Positions 45,600 to 57,599 of a stretch of 64,000 nt of DNA are shown piece by piece. Source of the stretch: Papaver somniferum. Its lineage: Eukaryota; Streptophyta; Magnoliopsida; Ranunculales; Papaveraceae. The stretch's first letter is position 1; every line of letters begins with the position of its first letter. The DNA is taken from NCBI RefSeq assembly GCF_003573695.1, contig NC_039359.1:73107292-73171291 (forward strand), written 5' to 3'. Below the pieces are notes generated by a model that ran no database searches, was not told the origin of the DNA, and saw only the letters and a program-made list of their open reading frames with translations. Both the position numbers and the translations under genes were made by a program.

Positions 45600-46955
45600 T
45601 CCTGACGATCCTCCCCCATTCCATCATTTATTTTACTCCTTCATCTTCCTTCGAAGGAAACTCAGCTAAATTCTGCGATTATGTGTGATTTTGTGGAAGT
45701 CTGTACTTCGTATTTCATCCCGAGTTGGTCGATTTGAGTGTTCCATTTTTCAATTATTTCTACTCTCTTTGTATTCTTCAAAACTGATTCCATTGGAACT
45801 CTAGTCAGCACATTGATCTTATGAGTTTGAAAATAAGTTCGCAATTTTTGTGATGCATAGACCAAGTCTAATATCAATTTTTCAATCTTCGGATAATTTC
45901 TCTCGGCGGAATTAAAAGTTTTGCTAACACAGAAGATTGGTTTTTCCACTCTTTCGTATGAGCGAAGTAACACAACGCTGAGTGCATTTGATGCAGATGC
46001 GAGACAGATTAACAATTATTCCTCAGGTTCGGGATTTTTTAAGATGGATAACTTGATAAGATATTCTTTAATGCTTTGCAACGCTTGTTCACACTCCTGC
46101 GTCCATGCAAACTTCGCTTATTTCTTCAAAATATCAAAAAACTGTTTACACTTGTCTGAGGACCTTGAAATGAATCTTCCCAATGCTGCTAATTATCCGT
46201 TTAGTTTTGCACATCTTTTATAGTGGCTGGGGATAGAATATCTAATGTATCCTGAACCTTAGTTGGATACACTTCAATTCCTTTGTTCGAGACTATATGA
46301 CTAAGAAACTTCGCTGACTTAACTCCAAATATGCATTTTGCATGATTAATTTCATCTTATATGATCTCATTTGATCAAAAATCTTCTACATGGTCTCCTG
46401 ATTCTTTAGTTTTTACGAGCATGTCGTCTACATAAACTTCCAACTTCGTATGAACCCATGTGATGAAGATCTTTTCCACCATCCGTTGATATGTCTCCCC
46501 TGCATTTTCTAATCCGAATGGCATTCTCGTGTAACAGTATAATCCTCTTTGAACGAAGAAGGTTGTGTATTTTTTTATCTTCCTCTGCGAGTGGTATTTG
46601 ATTATAAACCGAATACCCATCCATCAATGATAATCAGTGATATCCTGATGCTGACTCCACCATTTTTGGTATATTAGGTGAGGGAAAACTATCTTTAGGG
46701 CAAGCCGTATTTAGATCACTGAAATCGATGCAGATTCGTATCCCATTATTTTTCTTTGGCACTATTACCATATTTGCAATCCAAACTGGGTATTTCGCTG
46801 GCCGTATAATTATTGAGTTCATCATCTTTTGGAGTTCTGCTTCTATTTGTCCGTGATATGCGGTCGCAATTTTTCTGATTCGATGCCTTAATTGCTAGAT
46901 CCAGATCTAACTTGTGACATGCAACGAGGGTATCAATGCCTGGCATTTCATTCAT
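45600..46955 (-). pseudogene. Tat B reverse transcriptase and RNase H
   Basis: RT pieces: PKKNNGIRICIDFSDLNTAC then PKDSFPSP (46634-46825), GYSVYNQIPLAEEDKKI in one frame and FFVQRGLYCYTRMPFGLENA and YVDDMLVKTKES in another (46375-46627). RNase H piece: RVEKPIFCVSKTFNSAERNY and LRTYFQTHKINVLT (45662-46015). Domain order is normal, but frameshifts and stops are numerous. Confidence 0.85.
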
Positions 46956-47262
46956 ACTCCTTGCAAATACATCATGATATTATTTCAACAAGTTGATTAA
47001 CTTCTTTTCTGCGTCCGCATCCATCTTCGTTCCAATCTTCACCATTTTCTGATATTCATCACTACCCAGATTTATCTCCTTCATGCGTTCTACTGCTGCA
47101 AATTTCATGATTGGTTATCCAAGAGGAGATGGTTCCTTTAACTGCTATAATGGATCACCCTCCTTTTCTGGTAATTTCACTCGGTATAGCCCATCCTTCC
47201 TTTGTTTTGGTCATATATACCATTAACTCTTATTCTTTCTTTGCTTCTAATGTTCTCTTCTT

Positions 47263-47710
47263 TTACTCCTTCTTATTTTTTAACATTTTTTCATAGTTAT
47301 TGACATCTTTCCCGCTACAATCTTTCGCATCTTTTATATCTTCTTTTATATCGCCAATGCAACTAGGCATCGGGAATCGAATTTCTTGATGAAATATGAA
47401 AGCAACTCCCTTAATCCCATGCACCCAGGGTCGGCCTATAAGAGCATTATAGGGTGAATCTATATTTACCACACACACAGTCACTTCAGTTTCCAATTCT
47501 ACTGCAAATATTTTCACGACCAATTCTCCTTTGGGTCTTGATACAACTCCATTGAACCCATATATGTTTTAAGTGGACGGCACGAGGTCTGAGTCTTTGT
47601 ACCCCATGGTCTTGAACGCATGGTAAAAAAGAATATCCACCGATCTCCCCGTATCTACCAATATCCTGTCTATTTCCCGGGTCTACCTATCTTTAGTTGG
47701 ATCATCCTCC
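47263..47710 (-). pseudogene. Tat B aspartic protease
   Basis: Retains VKIFAVELETEVTVCVVNID and SPYNALIGRPWVHGIKG (47263-47523). The active-site strand (about 47640-47690) is in another frame and damaged. A charged linker follows, as in Tat A. Confidence 0.75.
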
Positions 47711-50338
47711 CATCTCGAGTGTTTACCAAAGGTTAAGGTTATAACCAATGGATCTTTGTGCGAAGCTCCTCTTACATGCGCATCCTTCTCTGAGAAAGAG
47801 ATAGCCCTATTTTGCCATTCTTCGAATGGTCCTTTCTTTGCTGCGCTGAATATTTCATTACCTTCGAAGTATCTTTTATATACCCTCCTCAGTACATTAT
47901 CATGGATATTCTTCGCAGAATGGATTATGGAATTGCAGTTCATCCTTTGTGCTCCTCTTTCTATTTCGTTGTGATATACATGTGCTGCTCGTTCATTTTG
48001 GTTATTTTCAAGAATCGGTGGTGGAGGTGGTAATGCTTAATTATCCAGAAAATTGGTTAACTTCCCCTAGTCTATCAAACGAAGTATCATTCTTCGGATA
48101 TTTCTGCAATTATTCGTGTGGTGGACATGGAAACGGTGATATCTGCAAAATTCGTGACTCCTATTTCCCGGTGGTGGTTCCATCCCTAGATTTGGTGGGA
48201 TAGGAATCTCTTTAGTTCATACAATCGCCTTCCATATCTTCTCCACATTAGTATTGGGCTTAGGAAGCTTCACATCTTCGAATGTTGGTGCATTGGGCCT
48301 TCGTTCTCCGAATCTTTGACCTTGGTTGTTCCTTCTTTGATCCCCTGAATTATTACCTCGTGGTTCATAATTTCTTCGCCTTGGTTCTTCGTATCCCTTG
48401 GGATGTTGATAAATCCATTCTTGATCTCAACTAGACACAGCTACCAGCTTCACAAGAATTGCATTTGAAGATTCCTCTTTTTCGTATTTCGAACCATTTT
48501 CTACGGCATGTGCTATCCGTGGTAAGAGACGCAAAGCTTCTTATTTCGATGGGATTTGCTGGACTTTGTCAACTTCTCTTTGCTTTTTCTCCACAGTTAT
48601 ATACTCTTCTTGATACTCCCTCAATTCATTCATTCCCAGCGAATTTCAGATGATGAATATTTGAGCATGCAATAGATCAGTGGGAATCAGAGCATTCACA
48701 AAAGCTAAGATAAAATTCATTTCATTTACCATTCCATCCAACTCGCTACAGACTGTCCTCCATCTCGTCACTAAGGGCCTGTTTGGTACAGTTTTGAAAA
48801 ACAGTTTTCAAAAATAGTTTTCCACTGTTTTAAAAACATACCCTTTTTTCCTTGTTTTCATTTTCTAAATATTGTTTGGTAAACTGTTTTTGAAAACAAG
48901 GAAAACCAATTAAATCGGGTCAAATGTAAATATTCGTCTAAGAGATAGTGATATTAGCCATGACTCACTTGCAGTCATTCCCCATCTCTTACTTTGTTCT
49001 GAAAAGAAGAAAAGAATAAAGAAAAGAAAAAAAGAGAAAACACAGAAAACAATAATTTGTTGTTTTCATTTTTTTGTTTTTAAAAACAGAAAACAGATAG
49101 AAAACATTTTCTGAAAATGTCCTTACCAAACGCGTTTTCTCCTGTTTTCTGTTTTCTCTGTTTTTAAAAACAGAAAACTGTTTTTGAAAACTATACCAAA
49201 CAGGACCTAAACCTCGCAGACTTTCGTTTGGTCTTCGCCTTAAGTTAAACAATGTTTCAATTACTGGCCTCAACAAATTGGTGCTTATATATGTTGTCAA
49301 TATTATCCTCTGCAAATCTCTAAACGAGGAAATAGACCCCTCCGGAAATCCATCAAACCAAGCCAAATCCTCCCCTGTCAGACTAGCCGGAAAATATTTG
49401 CACATCACTGCATCAACGAGAGGGTATTCCGCTTCAAGTGTTTTACTTCATTTTCTGTTTCGCTGAATATACTCCCAAAGCTTGGCACTACGCATCTCGC
49501 CGAGATCCGGGCATTTAATATCTCGTGGGTGAAGGGGATTTATGAGCTTCTTCAATTGCTTCTGCTAATTGAATTCGTCCTCCTCTTCGTGTACTATTTA
49601 GCATCATTCTCATTTCTCGCAACTCGTTCAAAACGTCTTGATTCATATCTCCTCCATCCTATCTAGGCATGTATCTCTCTTCTTCTTCGCGTAACCTTCG
49701 TCTTCGTGTCTCCTTTCTTCTTCGTATCTTCGCCTCTGATCTTCCCATCTAGTTTCTTCCAACGCCCTTCTCAGTTCACTTTCTTCACTGTCTTCCCTAC
49801 GACGCCTCCTTCTTCATTCTCTTCTTTCCTCTTCCTCATCATTTTCGAGTACATCGTCCTTTAAGTGCAAATGTCTTCTTGCTGATGAACTTGTCCTCGT
49901 CCCAGATTTTGAATCTCCTGCTCGCATATCATTGATTGTCCTTTCTTCTTTCAACAGACGATTTTCCTACATTAAAGTAGCATTATGTCTGGCAAGTCTT
50001 GTTCGCTACTCTACCAAATCCCTCTCCCTGTCTTTTTCCTGACGAAGTGTCTCTCTTAACAGCTCCAATGTCATGTTCTATTCATCAATCTGTTCTTCTT
50101 CTTCTTCTTCACGAGTTGGTTCTTCTCCTACGAAGGTTTTGGTATCAGTTGTATGAACTGATACTTCTCGGAAGTTGTTTTCGTCAGGGTTAACGTCCTT
50201 CTGTTGAATTATACCGCGTCTTCCTCCCGCAACTGAAGTTTCTCCTACTTCCATCCTTCCTCCTTTTCTTGCTTCCAAACGTTTGCTTTTCCTTGCTGCT
50301 ATAACGTGTTTTTCTCTATTCGGTACTCTTGCCATCAA
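47683..50338 (-). pseudogene. Tat B gag, interrupted by a MITE
   Basis: Start MMARVPNREKHVIAARKSKR at 50338, clearly homologous to Tat A MMARTPDRVRHLIATRRSKR. Core piece LTGEDLAWFDGFPEGSISSF and YISTNLLRPVIETLFNLRRR (49190-49408), then the MITE at 48775-49207, then further gag and linker (47683-47943). Multiple stops. Confidence 0.8.
48775..49207. mobile_element. MITE, PIF/Harbinger-like
   Basis: 433 bp in the gag of Tat B. Terminal inverted repeats GGGCCTGTTTGGTACAG / GGTCCTGTTTGGTATAG (right end reversed), continuing about 34 bp, and 3-bp duplication TAA (48772-48774; 49208-49210). Interior is TTTTC/GAAAA-rich. The intact gag sequence in Tat A lacks the insertion. Confidence 0.85.
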
Positions 50339-50608
50339 ACAACTTCGACAGATGCTTTCAAATCGACTTTTGACTGACTGTATCGCTTATAAACCTCAAT
50401 TGATGAAGTTAACATTAATATGAATCTCAAGACGAGATGAGAATAAAATTCTCAAGACAACTCGAAGACTATGTTGTTTTCAGATCTCGAACATGAATGA
50501 ATTTCTAAGACGATTTCAATACTGAAACTTAAGAACAATTTTAACTCCTTTTCTAATCTCAGGTGAGAGTAAACTCTCAACCTAACTCGCTGTTTCTGTA
50601 AGCCAAAA

Positions 50609-51279
50609 TGTAACTACTGAAAATCCTGTAGTACACCCAAATGATAACTTACTCAAGGACTAAGACATGTTAACGAGAATGAAGTCGAAATACTTCTTTA
50701 TTTTATATAAGACTACGACGACGAGATTATTAGAAGTATAAGAACTCACAAGAACCCTAACATTCCTTCTCTCAACATAATCTCACTCAATACAAATTTT
50801 CCAACATTTTTCTCAATGTCCAAAGGTCTCTATTTATAGGAAAACTAGTTAGTGGAATACAACTTATTTTACTTCGAAGAGAATCACACGTTTCACGTGA
50901 ACTTACTTTTTACTTCGCGCAGAATATTTTCGATAAAGTTTTTCCCTCATTTTCGCCGATAACCCTGGTACCTTGTCGGTACAACTGTCTTAGTTTCTTG
51001 TTCAACAATCCAACTGAATCTTCGTCTCTTCAAATATATCTCTCTTATCGGTACCTTCGAAGTATCCCTTCGCATTATGTATTTCTTAGATCTATTCAGG
51101 CGAAGAATATTGTCAACTTCGCAGATCCAAAATTGGTAAAAGTGACTCTAACATTCGATTTAACCTTTCACTGTCACTTATCCTTGGGAACTACTTAAGA
51201 GATTTTTTGGATGAGATTTTCTCGTCTACTTCGGGTTATCTCGTTCGAACACGTGGTGAGTAGGTTTTCTGTACCTACA
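50609..51279 (-). repeat. 5' LTR of Tat B
   Basis: 671 bp. The inner edge is followed by TTTTGGCTTACAGAAACAG on the minus strand, in the primer-binding position. Confidence 0.92.
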
Positions 51280-51642
51280 ACTTCTATGATATGTAAATGT
51301 TTATTAAGATTATTACTCTATCAATTTTTCTTTGGAACAAATTATCTACCTGTATCATGATACATACTAAAGTTGAAGTCGTAGTGCAACCGTTCTCAGG
51401 TACACGATTAACATTATTTACGATCGACGGGTCCTTCCAAATTTTCACATTTTTACTAGTACCAGTAGACTAGATATTTTGTTGGGAGAATGTTGGCATC
51501 AGAGCGAGGCTACCTCCTTTAGCATCCTCCAAAGTCCAACCTAGTTTGGCCACCAACGCTCTATTTACTTAGCTCTTGTGATCTCAACCCCAACTTCAAC
51601 GCACCTCCTCTTTTCACATATGTTACCAATTCCAGTAGGTAA

Positions 51643-51957
51643 AAATAAGAAGATGGCAGCTGAACTAATCTCTTTTGGGGGCTTTCATTTTGTGGATAGA
51701 AGAGCAAACAAAGTTGTAGACTTATTGGCTAAAAAATGAAGAACTTCACCTCAACATATTACTAGTTTCACTAATTCACCTTCATTTTTAATTCTAACAA
51801 TTTCTTTTCACATTGTCAAAACTTATGAAAACTGTAATATGAACTCAAATTATGTATCTTTTCTTAAAGAAACTAATCACACAGATTCAGTCATCGGACG
51901 GATAACTCAATCTCTTCTCAGTAATGTATTTGGTTATTTTCAAACAAACAAAAAAAT
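51643..51957 (+). mobile_element. 5'-truncated L1-type LINE
   Basis: 315 bp flanked by 9-bp duplication AGTAGGTAA (51634-51642; 51958-51966). It encodes the end of ORF2 (FGGFHFVDRRANKVVDLLAK then stop) and ends in an A-rich tail. Confidence 0.82.
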
Positions 51958-51999
51958 AGTAGGTAACAATAAAATGAAATGCATCCCAACTCCCAAGCC

Positions 52000-52240
52000 T
52001 AGTTAGCAATTCGCGGAATCATTCGCGAATTTTTACGAATTGATCGTTACCGAATTAAACGGCCGTTCCACTGCAATACCGACCCTAGTACGTGAACTTT
52101 CCGAGCTTGCCGGACTATTCGCGGTTTTGGCGTACCAAATCAGAAACGCACGTATTAGTTCGGCCCATTAATTTCTCAACTGGGCAAGTTTTAGTTCCGT
52201 TTTTCAAGGCCCAACATTACTTCTGCTTGTTTTCCAAAAA
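52000..52240. other. Possible end of a further hAT element
   Basis: AGTTAGCAATTCGCGGAATC.. resembles one terminus of a hAT family. No partner terminus seen, so it may be truncated by the Mutator-like element that follows. Confidence 0.35.
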
Positions 52241-52527
52241 TTGCTCTTAAGAAGAACGATTTTTTGGGCACCATTGTTTTTTGGGGGGACCATTGTTTTA
52301 TTTTGGGTAAGACATTAGAAGTAAATCTAGGTCACCCTTTATCTAGATATTTATATTAATACCTAAACTACCCTCTTGATTAATTTTGGGTTATGATTAG
52401 TGAAATCATTAGTGAAATGATTAAGTTAAAAAAAATTAGTGAGATTAAACTTAAAGATGGTTTTTTTTTTTTAAAATGAAGTAGAATTATTGAAAGAGTA
52501 AAGTTACAGAAGATGAAGGAGAAAAAC

Positions 52528-55500
52528 ATGGAAAATAATTTTTTTTCCAATTCACTAAGTTTGGGTATTCAAGTGATGAAAACTCATTTGATTCTTCATT
52601 TCCATCCTCTCCTAGAGTATTTCTTATTCTTCACAATGATCCGGATATGAGTTATTTCTTAGATGGTGATTGTATTCTTCCCAAAACTCAATCTCAAGAT
52701 GAAAATGTTGGATTTTATCAACCACAACCGAAGGAAGAGTATTTGGGTGTCCATGTATGCTCCAAACTGAGATAATGTATGTTGAATTGGTCAAAACTTT
52801 CCTAAAAATGTAATTTTTTCAAGTGGATTTGGGATTGTTCGGTTACCTTATGTGAAGAACAGGTAACTGAACTCAACTGGATGTGTAGTTCGGTTACTTT
52901 AGCAAAACACTCAAGTAACCGAACTCATCTGTAAGTGTTGTTCGGTTACTTTTTCCAAACACGCAGGTTACCGAAGTCTCCACTAATGGAAGTTTCTAGG
53001 TTTCCAGTGTTTTGTTCGGTTGGTTTGTAGTTAATAAATAACCGAACTTTGCGCAAAAAATAAGATTAAACTTACTGTACAAAGTTCGGTTGGTTGCAAC
53101 CAATAACTAACCGAACTCTATGTAAGATTAGATTTAACTTAGTATACAAAGTTCGGTTGGTTCGCAAACTGCTTATAAACCAACTATCTAACCGTACTAT
53201 ACATAATATAAGAGTATACTAAGTTTATTAAGTTCGGTTGTTTCACAACCTTGAACCCACTGGAAGATAACCGAACCTAACAAACAAACAAAAAAATCAA
53301 GAATTTCAGAGTTATATTCGGTTACATGTTAACTTGCTTTATAAACCGAACATGGAGTTCGGTTACCACGATAAAATTGTCTTTCTACCGAACGTTATTG
53401 TGATTGCAATTTATGCTGTTCCATTTCTTGTAGATTGAATCCCCACCTATACCAATGGATGATCAACCTTCTCCGGTTGGTATTTTGTTCGAAGATACAT
53501 CTCATCACTATGCTAATGAGTTGGTATTTTACTTACCTATTTATGGGAAGAATTGGGCTAGAGAACATGCCAAGAGAGTCAACTGCGTCTTAGTTTTGAA
53601 TGGAAAAGAAAGCCAAACTCGTTTTGAAATGTTTTGTGAGAGAAGTGGAGATCCCAATGTTAGTCACAAGAGGAAGGGTTCTGTGTATAAAGGAAAGACG
53701 ACGAGGACGAACACAACATTCTAAAAGAAAATTAAATGTCCGTTCAGGCTAGTATTTAAGAAGTGCAAAAAAAATGAAGGTATGGGTTCTATCTATGGAA
53801 AAGTGGTAGGTAGTCATAACCACCCTCGTCCGGAAGTTCTTGAAGGACATTCAATGGCCGCAAGGTTCACTCCTCAAGAAATGGAAAAAATTGCTAAGTA
53901 TAGGAAAATGAGTATTGCACCTTCTGTTATGCTTCGCTTATTAAAGGATGATAACCCGGATAACTTATCATCTTTGTCCACCATTTACTATGCAATTGAG
54001 ACAATTAAAAGGAATGAATGGAAGGATAGACAAGTCATGCAACAATTGTTTCTTTTGGCTCAAGAGAAAGGCCACGCGGTTCAAAAGAAGGTAGGTCCGG
54101 AAGAAGAAATAACTCATCTCTTCATTGCTCATCCGAAGAGTGTTCAATTTTATCAATGATTCCATGAAGTTATTATAATGGATTGCACTTACAAGACAAA
54201 CAAATACAAGATTCCATTGTTGAACATTGTTGGTCGTACGTCGACGAAGTCACCGTTTACCGTTGCTTTTTGTTTTCTAAAGGACGAGCAAAAACCAAGT
54301 TACACTTGGGCGCTACAACAAGTGAAGGCGATCTACCAAGATGATGATATCCCCGGGGTTATAGTGACGGACAATGAAGTAGCATTGATGAACGCAATAG
54401 AGAAAGTCTTCCCATTGGCACATAATATGCTTTGTAGATTTCATATATGGTGTAATGTGATGAATAGGTTCAAGCCTCAACTTTGTTTACCTAAGAGGAA
54501 AGCATTGGAAGAGATTAGTAAGTTACCGGAAGATAAACAAGCGGATGCAAAAGAGACATTCAATAAACAATACACCATAAATCACGCTAAATGGGTTGAT
54601 TTCTCCGGGGAATGGGAGGCATTGACTTGGTCTCTCACTGAAGAAGAGTATTATCTAAATCTTGCCGAATTTACCGAATATTGGTCTAGCCCCGAATATC
54701 CCGAGGATATTGTAACGTATGTAGTGGAGAAATGTTTGGAACCGCATAAAGAACGCTTCGTTTATGCTTTTACCAACCACCATAAACACTTTGGGAATCA
54801 AGCGACGAGTTTGGTAGAATCGGCTCACCACCGGCTGAAGAAAAATCTCTTTGGATGTGTCGATAATTTTGTGGTTGTGTTTAACGCAATGGAGAGTTAC
54901 TTCAACCGCAAGATTGAGAGAATTAAAGAGAAGTTACAAAAATTCCGCATCATGAAGTACAAAAAGATTGTAGACAAAAGTGGTAACATCAAGAAAATGG
55001 AGGACCTTCGGTTTTTCAAGGGACTCCACTATAATGTTTCACATGCTTGCATTAAGATTTTAATTGTTGAGGTGAATTTGATCGACATATGGGAAACCAA
55101 GGCGTACGAGGTGTGTGTTTGCAACATGATGAAGTCTATGGGATTCCCTTGTCGCCACATGATAGCTAAGTATGAACATGGCATAATCCTTTTAAGCGAT
55201 ATAGATCCACATTGGCAACAATTAAGTTCTGTCCCTCCTCCAAAGGGCGATGTCGGAGAAGCGTTTAGTGACAGTGAAATGGGTAGAATCGTTACCGAGA
55301 TGTACCGGAACAAGAACAAACTCGAAAGGCAAATCTTTTGGGATGGCATGCGGCCAATCGTTTATCTGCACACTTCGGATAATGTGTAAGAACCGAATAA
55401 AGGCAAGAGAAAAGGTAGGCCAAAAACCAAAGAAACAAAAAAACAAGTTAGAGAATATGCAAAGGTGTTATCTAAGAGGAAAAGTGAAATGACCCCTTTT

Positions 55501-56361
55501 ACTAGAGATCCTTCGGGGCATGAGCATATCGCGGCGAAGTACCAAGAAGATTCTAAGAAATGGGATAGGAATATTATTGAAAAAGGCGAGACAAGTGAAC
55601 GTGATATGAAGAAAAAAGGACCGATGTTACACTCTCAACCCACTCCGTAGGAACCGAGCCAACCAATTCAACGAGACGTGAAGCTAAAGTCTCCAATTGA
55701 TAAAAGTTTCTTGGAAGATCTACCTCCTTACATTAGATATTACGTCATATCCACCGATGACGTCCCTCCGGATGGTAATTGCGGTTTCTACGTTGTCGTA
55801 CAAAAACTAAGGCATTTCACCCGAGGTGCCAAGCTATATGATGATAATCAAATCACTTATGCCCGTCAAAGGTTGTTGACGAAGCTAAGGGAGAAACCAG
55901 AATTTTACAAGAGAATGTTGTCCGATGGGGATGATAGTCTCAATATGTAGTTTCTTAGGTATCAAATCCGTCTCCACGGGGGAAATCCAATCACACGGGA
56001 TCATTGGATGGGCATGCCGATATGTGGGCACTTAATCGCCGGCACATTCAATTGCGTGGTTCACTATTTCTCAAAAGGTGCTAGCTTCACATACACTCCG
56101 AAAACAACCATATGTTTCGAGCAACTTAGACATAGGAGAGTGGTGATTGCGTTGATTGACAACAACCATTTTACAGGCCTCTGGTTAGAAGATAATTGTC
56201 CATTGCCTCTGATATGCGGATTCTCTTATTGGCAAGGATTTAACCCCAACACAATGTTGGGTTGGTGCATTATGTATGAACATAACATGGAGATGTGGAA
56301 AGCTTTGAAGGAATCAGACAAAATTATATACGAAGGTTCAATTTCCCTTGATGATGATTAA
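52528..56361 (+). pseudogene. MULE transposase with SWIM zinc finger and C-terminal OTU-like cysteine protease
   Basis: Exon 1 52528-52754 (1-nt slip in a T8 run after MENNF), intron 52755-53433 in phase 0, then one reading frame without frameshift from 53434 to 56361. Domains: FAR1/MudrA-type N-terminus (LVFYLPIYGKNWAREHAKRV); DDE core with VIIMDCTYKTNKYKIPLL (first D), GVIVTDNEVALMNAI (second D) and SHACIK-end; SWIM finger CVCNMMKSMGFPCRH; basic linker; OTU-like domain with PPDGNCGFYVVV (D-G-N-C nucleophile) and ALIDNNHFTGLWL (His). In-frame stops: TAA 53722, TGA 54157, TAA 55387, TAG 55648, TAG 55948. Transposase cuts element ends; the OTU part may remove ubiquitin. The OTU fusion recurs in plant MULEs. 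Inactive copy. Confidence 0.82.
52838..53400. repeat. TTCGGTTA inverted-repeat array in the transposase intron
   Basis: About a dozen GTTCGGTTA..TAACCGAAC pairs, e.g. GTTCGGTTACTT at 52893 facing AAGTAACCGAAC at 52913. Arms of 8-12 nt, loops of roughly 10-25 nt. The array fills the intron between exon 1 and exon 2. Confidence 0.85.
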
Positions 56362-56652
56362 ATGTACCCTTAGCTTGACTATGTATGCTTTGAACATAAA
56401 CATAAGAATGAAAGATTGTGTTTTTTGGTATTTGGTCTTATTTTTGTGTTATTTGGTCATATTTTGGTGTTTTTTGCAATGCATTTTATAGAAGTTCGGT
56501 TAAGAAATGATATTACAGGACAATAGCGAACTGTTACATGACATAAGTTTGATTAAGAAATGAAAATTACAGCACATTGCCGAAATAAAATTACAGAACA
56601 CCTAATACCCCAAAGGTAATATGAAAAAGTCTTTAAGGATGCGGAAATGATC
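56362..56652. other. 3' flank of the transposase gene
   Basis: T-rich 3' UTR-like sequence containing one more AGTTCGGTTAAG copy (56493). No gene. Confidence 0.4.
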
Positions 56653-57599
56653 TCATATCTGAAATCCTTTTTTTTTCCATCGTCGCCATTCATTTTTTGA
56701 CATTAAAACGATTTCCTCGTATGTTTCACCCTTAAGTCGATTCCTCCTTACAATCCGAAACAAAACCAAAAATTCCACAACTCTTTCTCTAATCTTTTCA
56801 AATCGAATGAACAAATCTATTTGGTCAAGGTTATGAAGGTGTTTGAGGGTAAAAACAGTTTCTGCTGATTTTGGTAATTTCGAGTGTGTGGGTGAGAGAC
56901 GAGTCTAAACCCTAAACAATATACTGCAAGGGAGTACTTTGATTCGAGAGATCAATCTGTACAAATCCGTCCTAAACCAAGAAATGGACGTTCCAGACTT
57001 GCTTCGGTCACAAAGTGAAGGAGAAGGGTTGGTCTAGGGAAGGAAGCAAAGAGAGTGTTGAGACCAGAATAGTTGATTCGGGAAGAGTAGTTGTTAGACG
57101 ACTTGTATCAGAAAGTGAAAATCTAATAGATGGGAAAGCTAACAAGTGATTTCTGAGTGTTGTATTCTCCTGACCAAAACTTGTCCTTTGGTGGAAATAG
57201 GTGAGACCTATTTATACAAGTCGCAACAAAACGTACCCTGGTCTCGTAAGAAGTGGAAACAGTTGAGTAAATGGAAGAAAGCGGTAACGGGTAACGCCTG
57301 GAATTAATGTTTCCATAATGAAGGAAACGTTTCACCATTACTTCCTGTATTTACTAACCGCCTAACTCTTATGACACTTTCTTGTAACGGGCGTAGTGTA
57401 CGCCGCACGCTGTAAACCGCCAGACCAATACCCTGATGAGCATCCCCCAGTTTTGTGGCCTGTTTTGATGTCTCGAGTGTTTTCGTGGAAAACGTGTAGC
57501 ATGCTGCTATTGTTTAAAAAGTTAAGATTGAGAGGCTTGCCGGTTCGGTGGTGACCTTCGACGGCCGATATTTTGCATCTTGATAGGAAGGTTAGCCGT

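Larger units (their letters stand above)
36848..51279 (-). mobile_element. Tat-lineage Ty3/gypsy element, full length but decayed (Tat B)
   Basis: LTRs 36848-37518 (3') and 50609-51279 (5'), both 671 bp, flanked by the exact duplication ACTTC (36843-36847; 51280-51284). Minus-strand order from right: gag, protease, RT, RNase H, second RNase H, integrase; then a plus-strand extra ORF near the 3' LTR. It contains a SIRE-like Copia fragment and a MITE. By eye the LTRs differ at several per cent of positions, so it is clearly older than the Ale Copia at 15 kb. Confidence 0.93.
36768..51633 (+). pseudogene. TMEM97-like locus, copy 4, relic split by Tat B
   Basis: 36768-36847 matches the exon 1 end and intron of copy 3 (TTTTACTAGATTGG then ATATATACCCAAAACTTCTG). 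After the Tat B insertion the sequence resumes at 51280 (acttctatgatatgtaaatg) and runs through the 3' flank (CGTTCTCAGGTACACGATTA; TTGGCCACCAACGCTCTATT). Exon 2 is missing. A 5'-truncated LINE sits in its 3' flank. Confidence 0.7.

Noticed and set aside
48989..49408. 139-codon gag frame with a hydrophobic C-terminus
   Set aside because: The last 60 codons run into a MITE at 48775-49207, so the tail is an insertion artefact.
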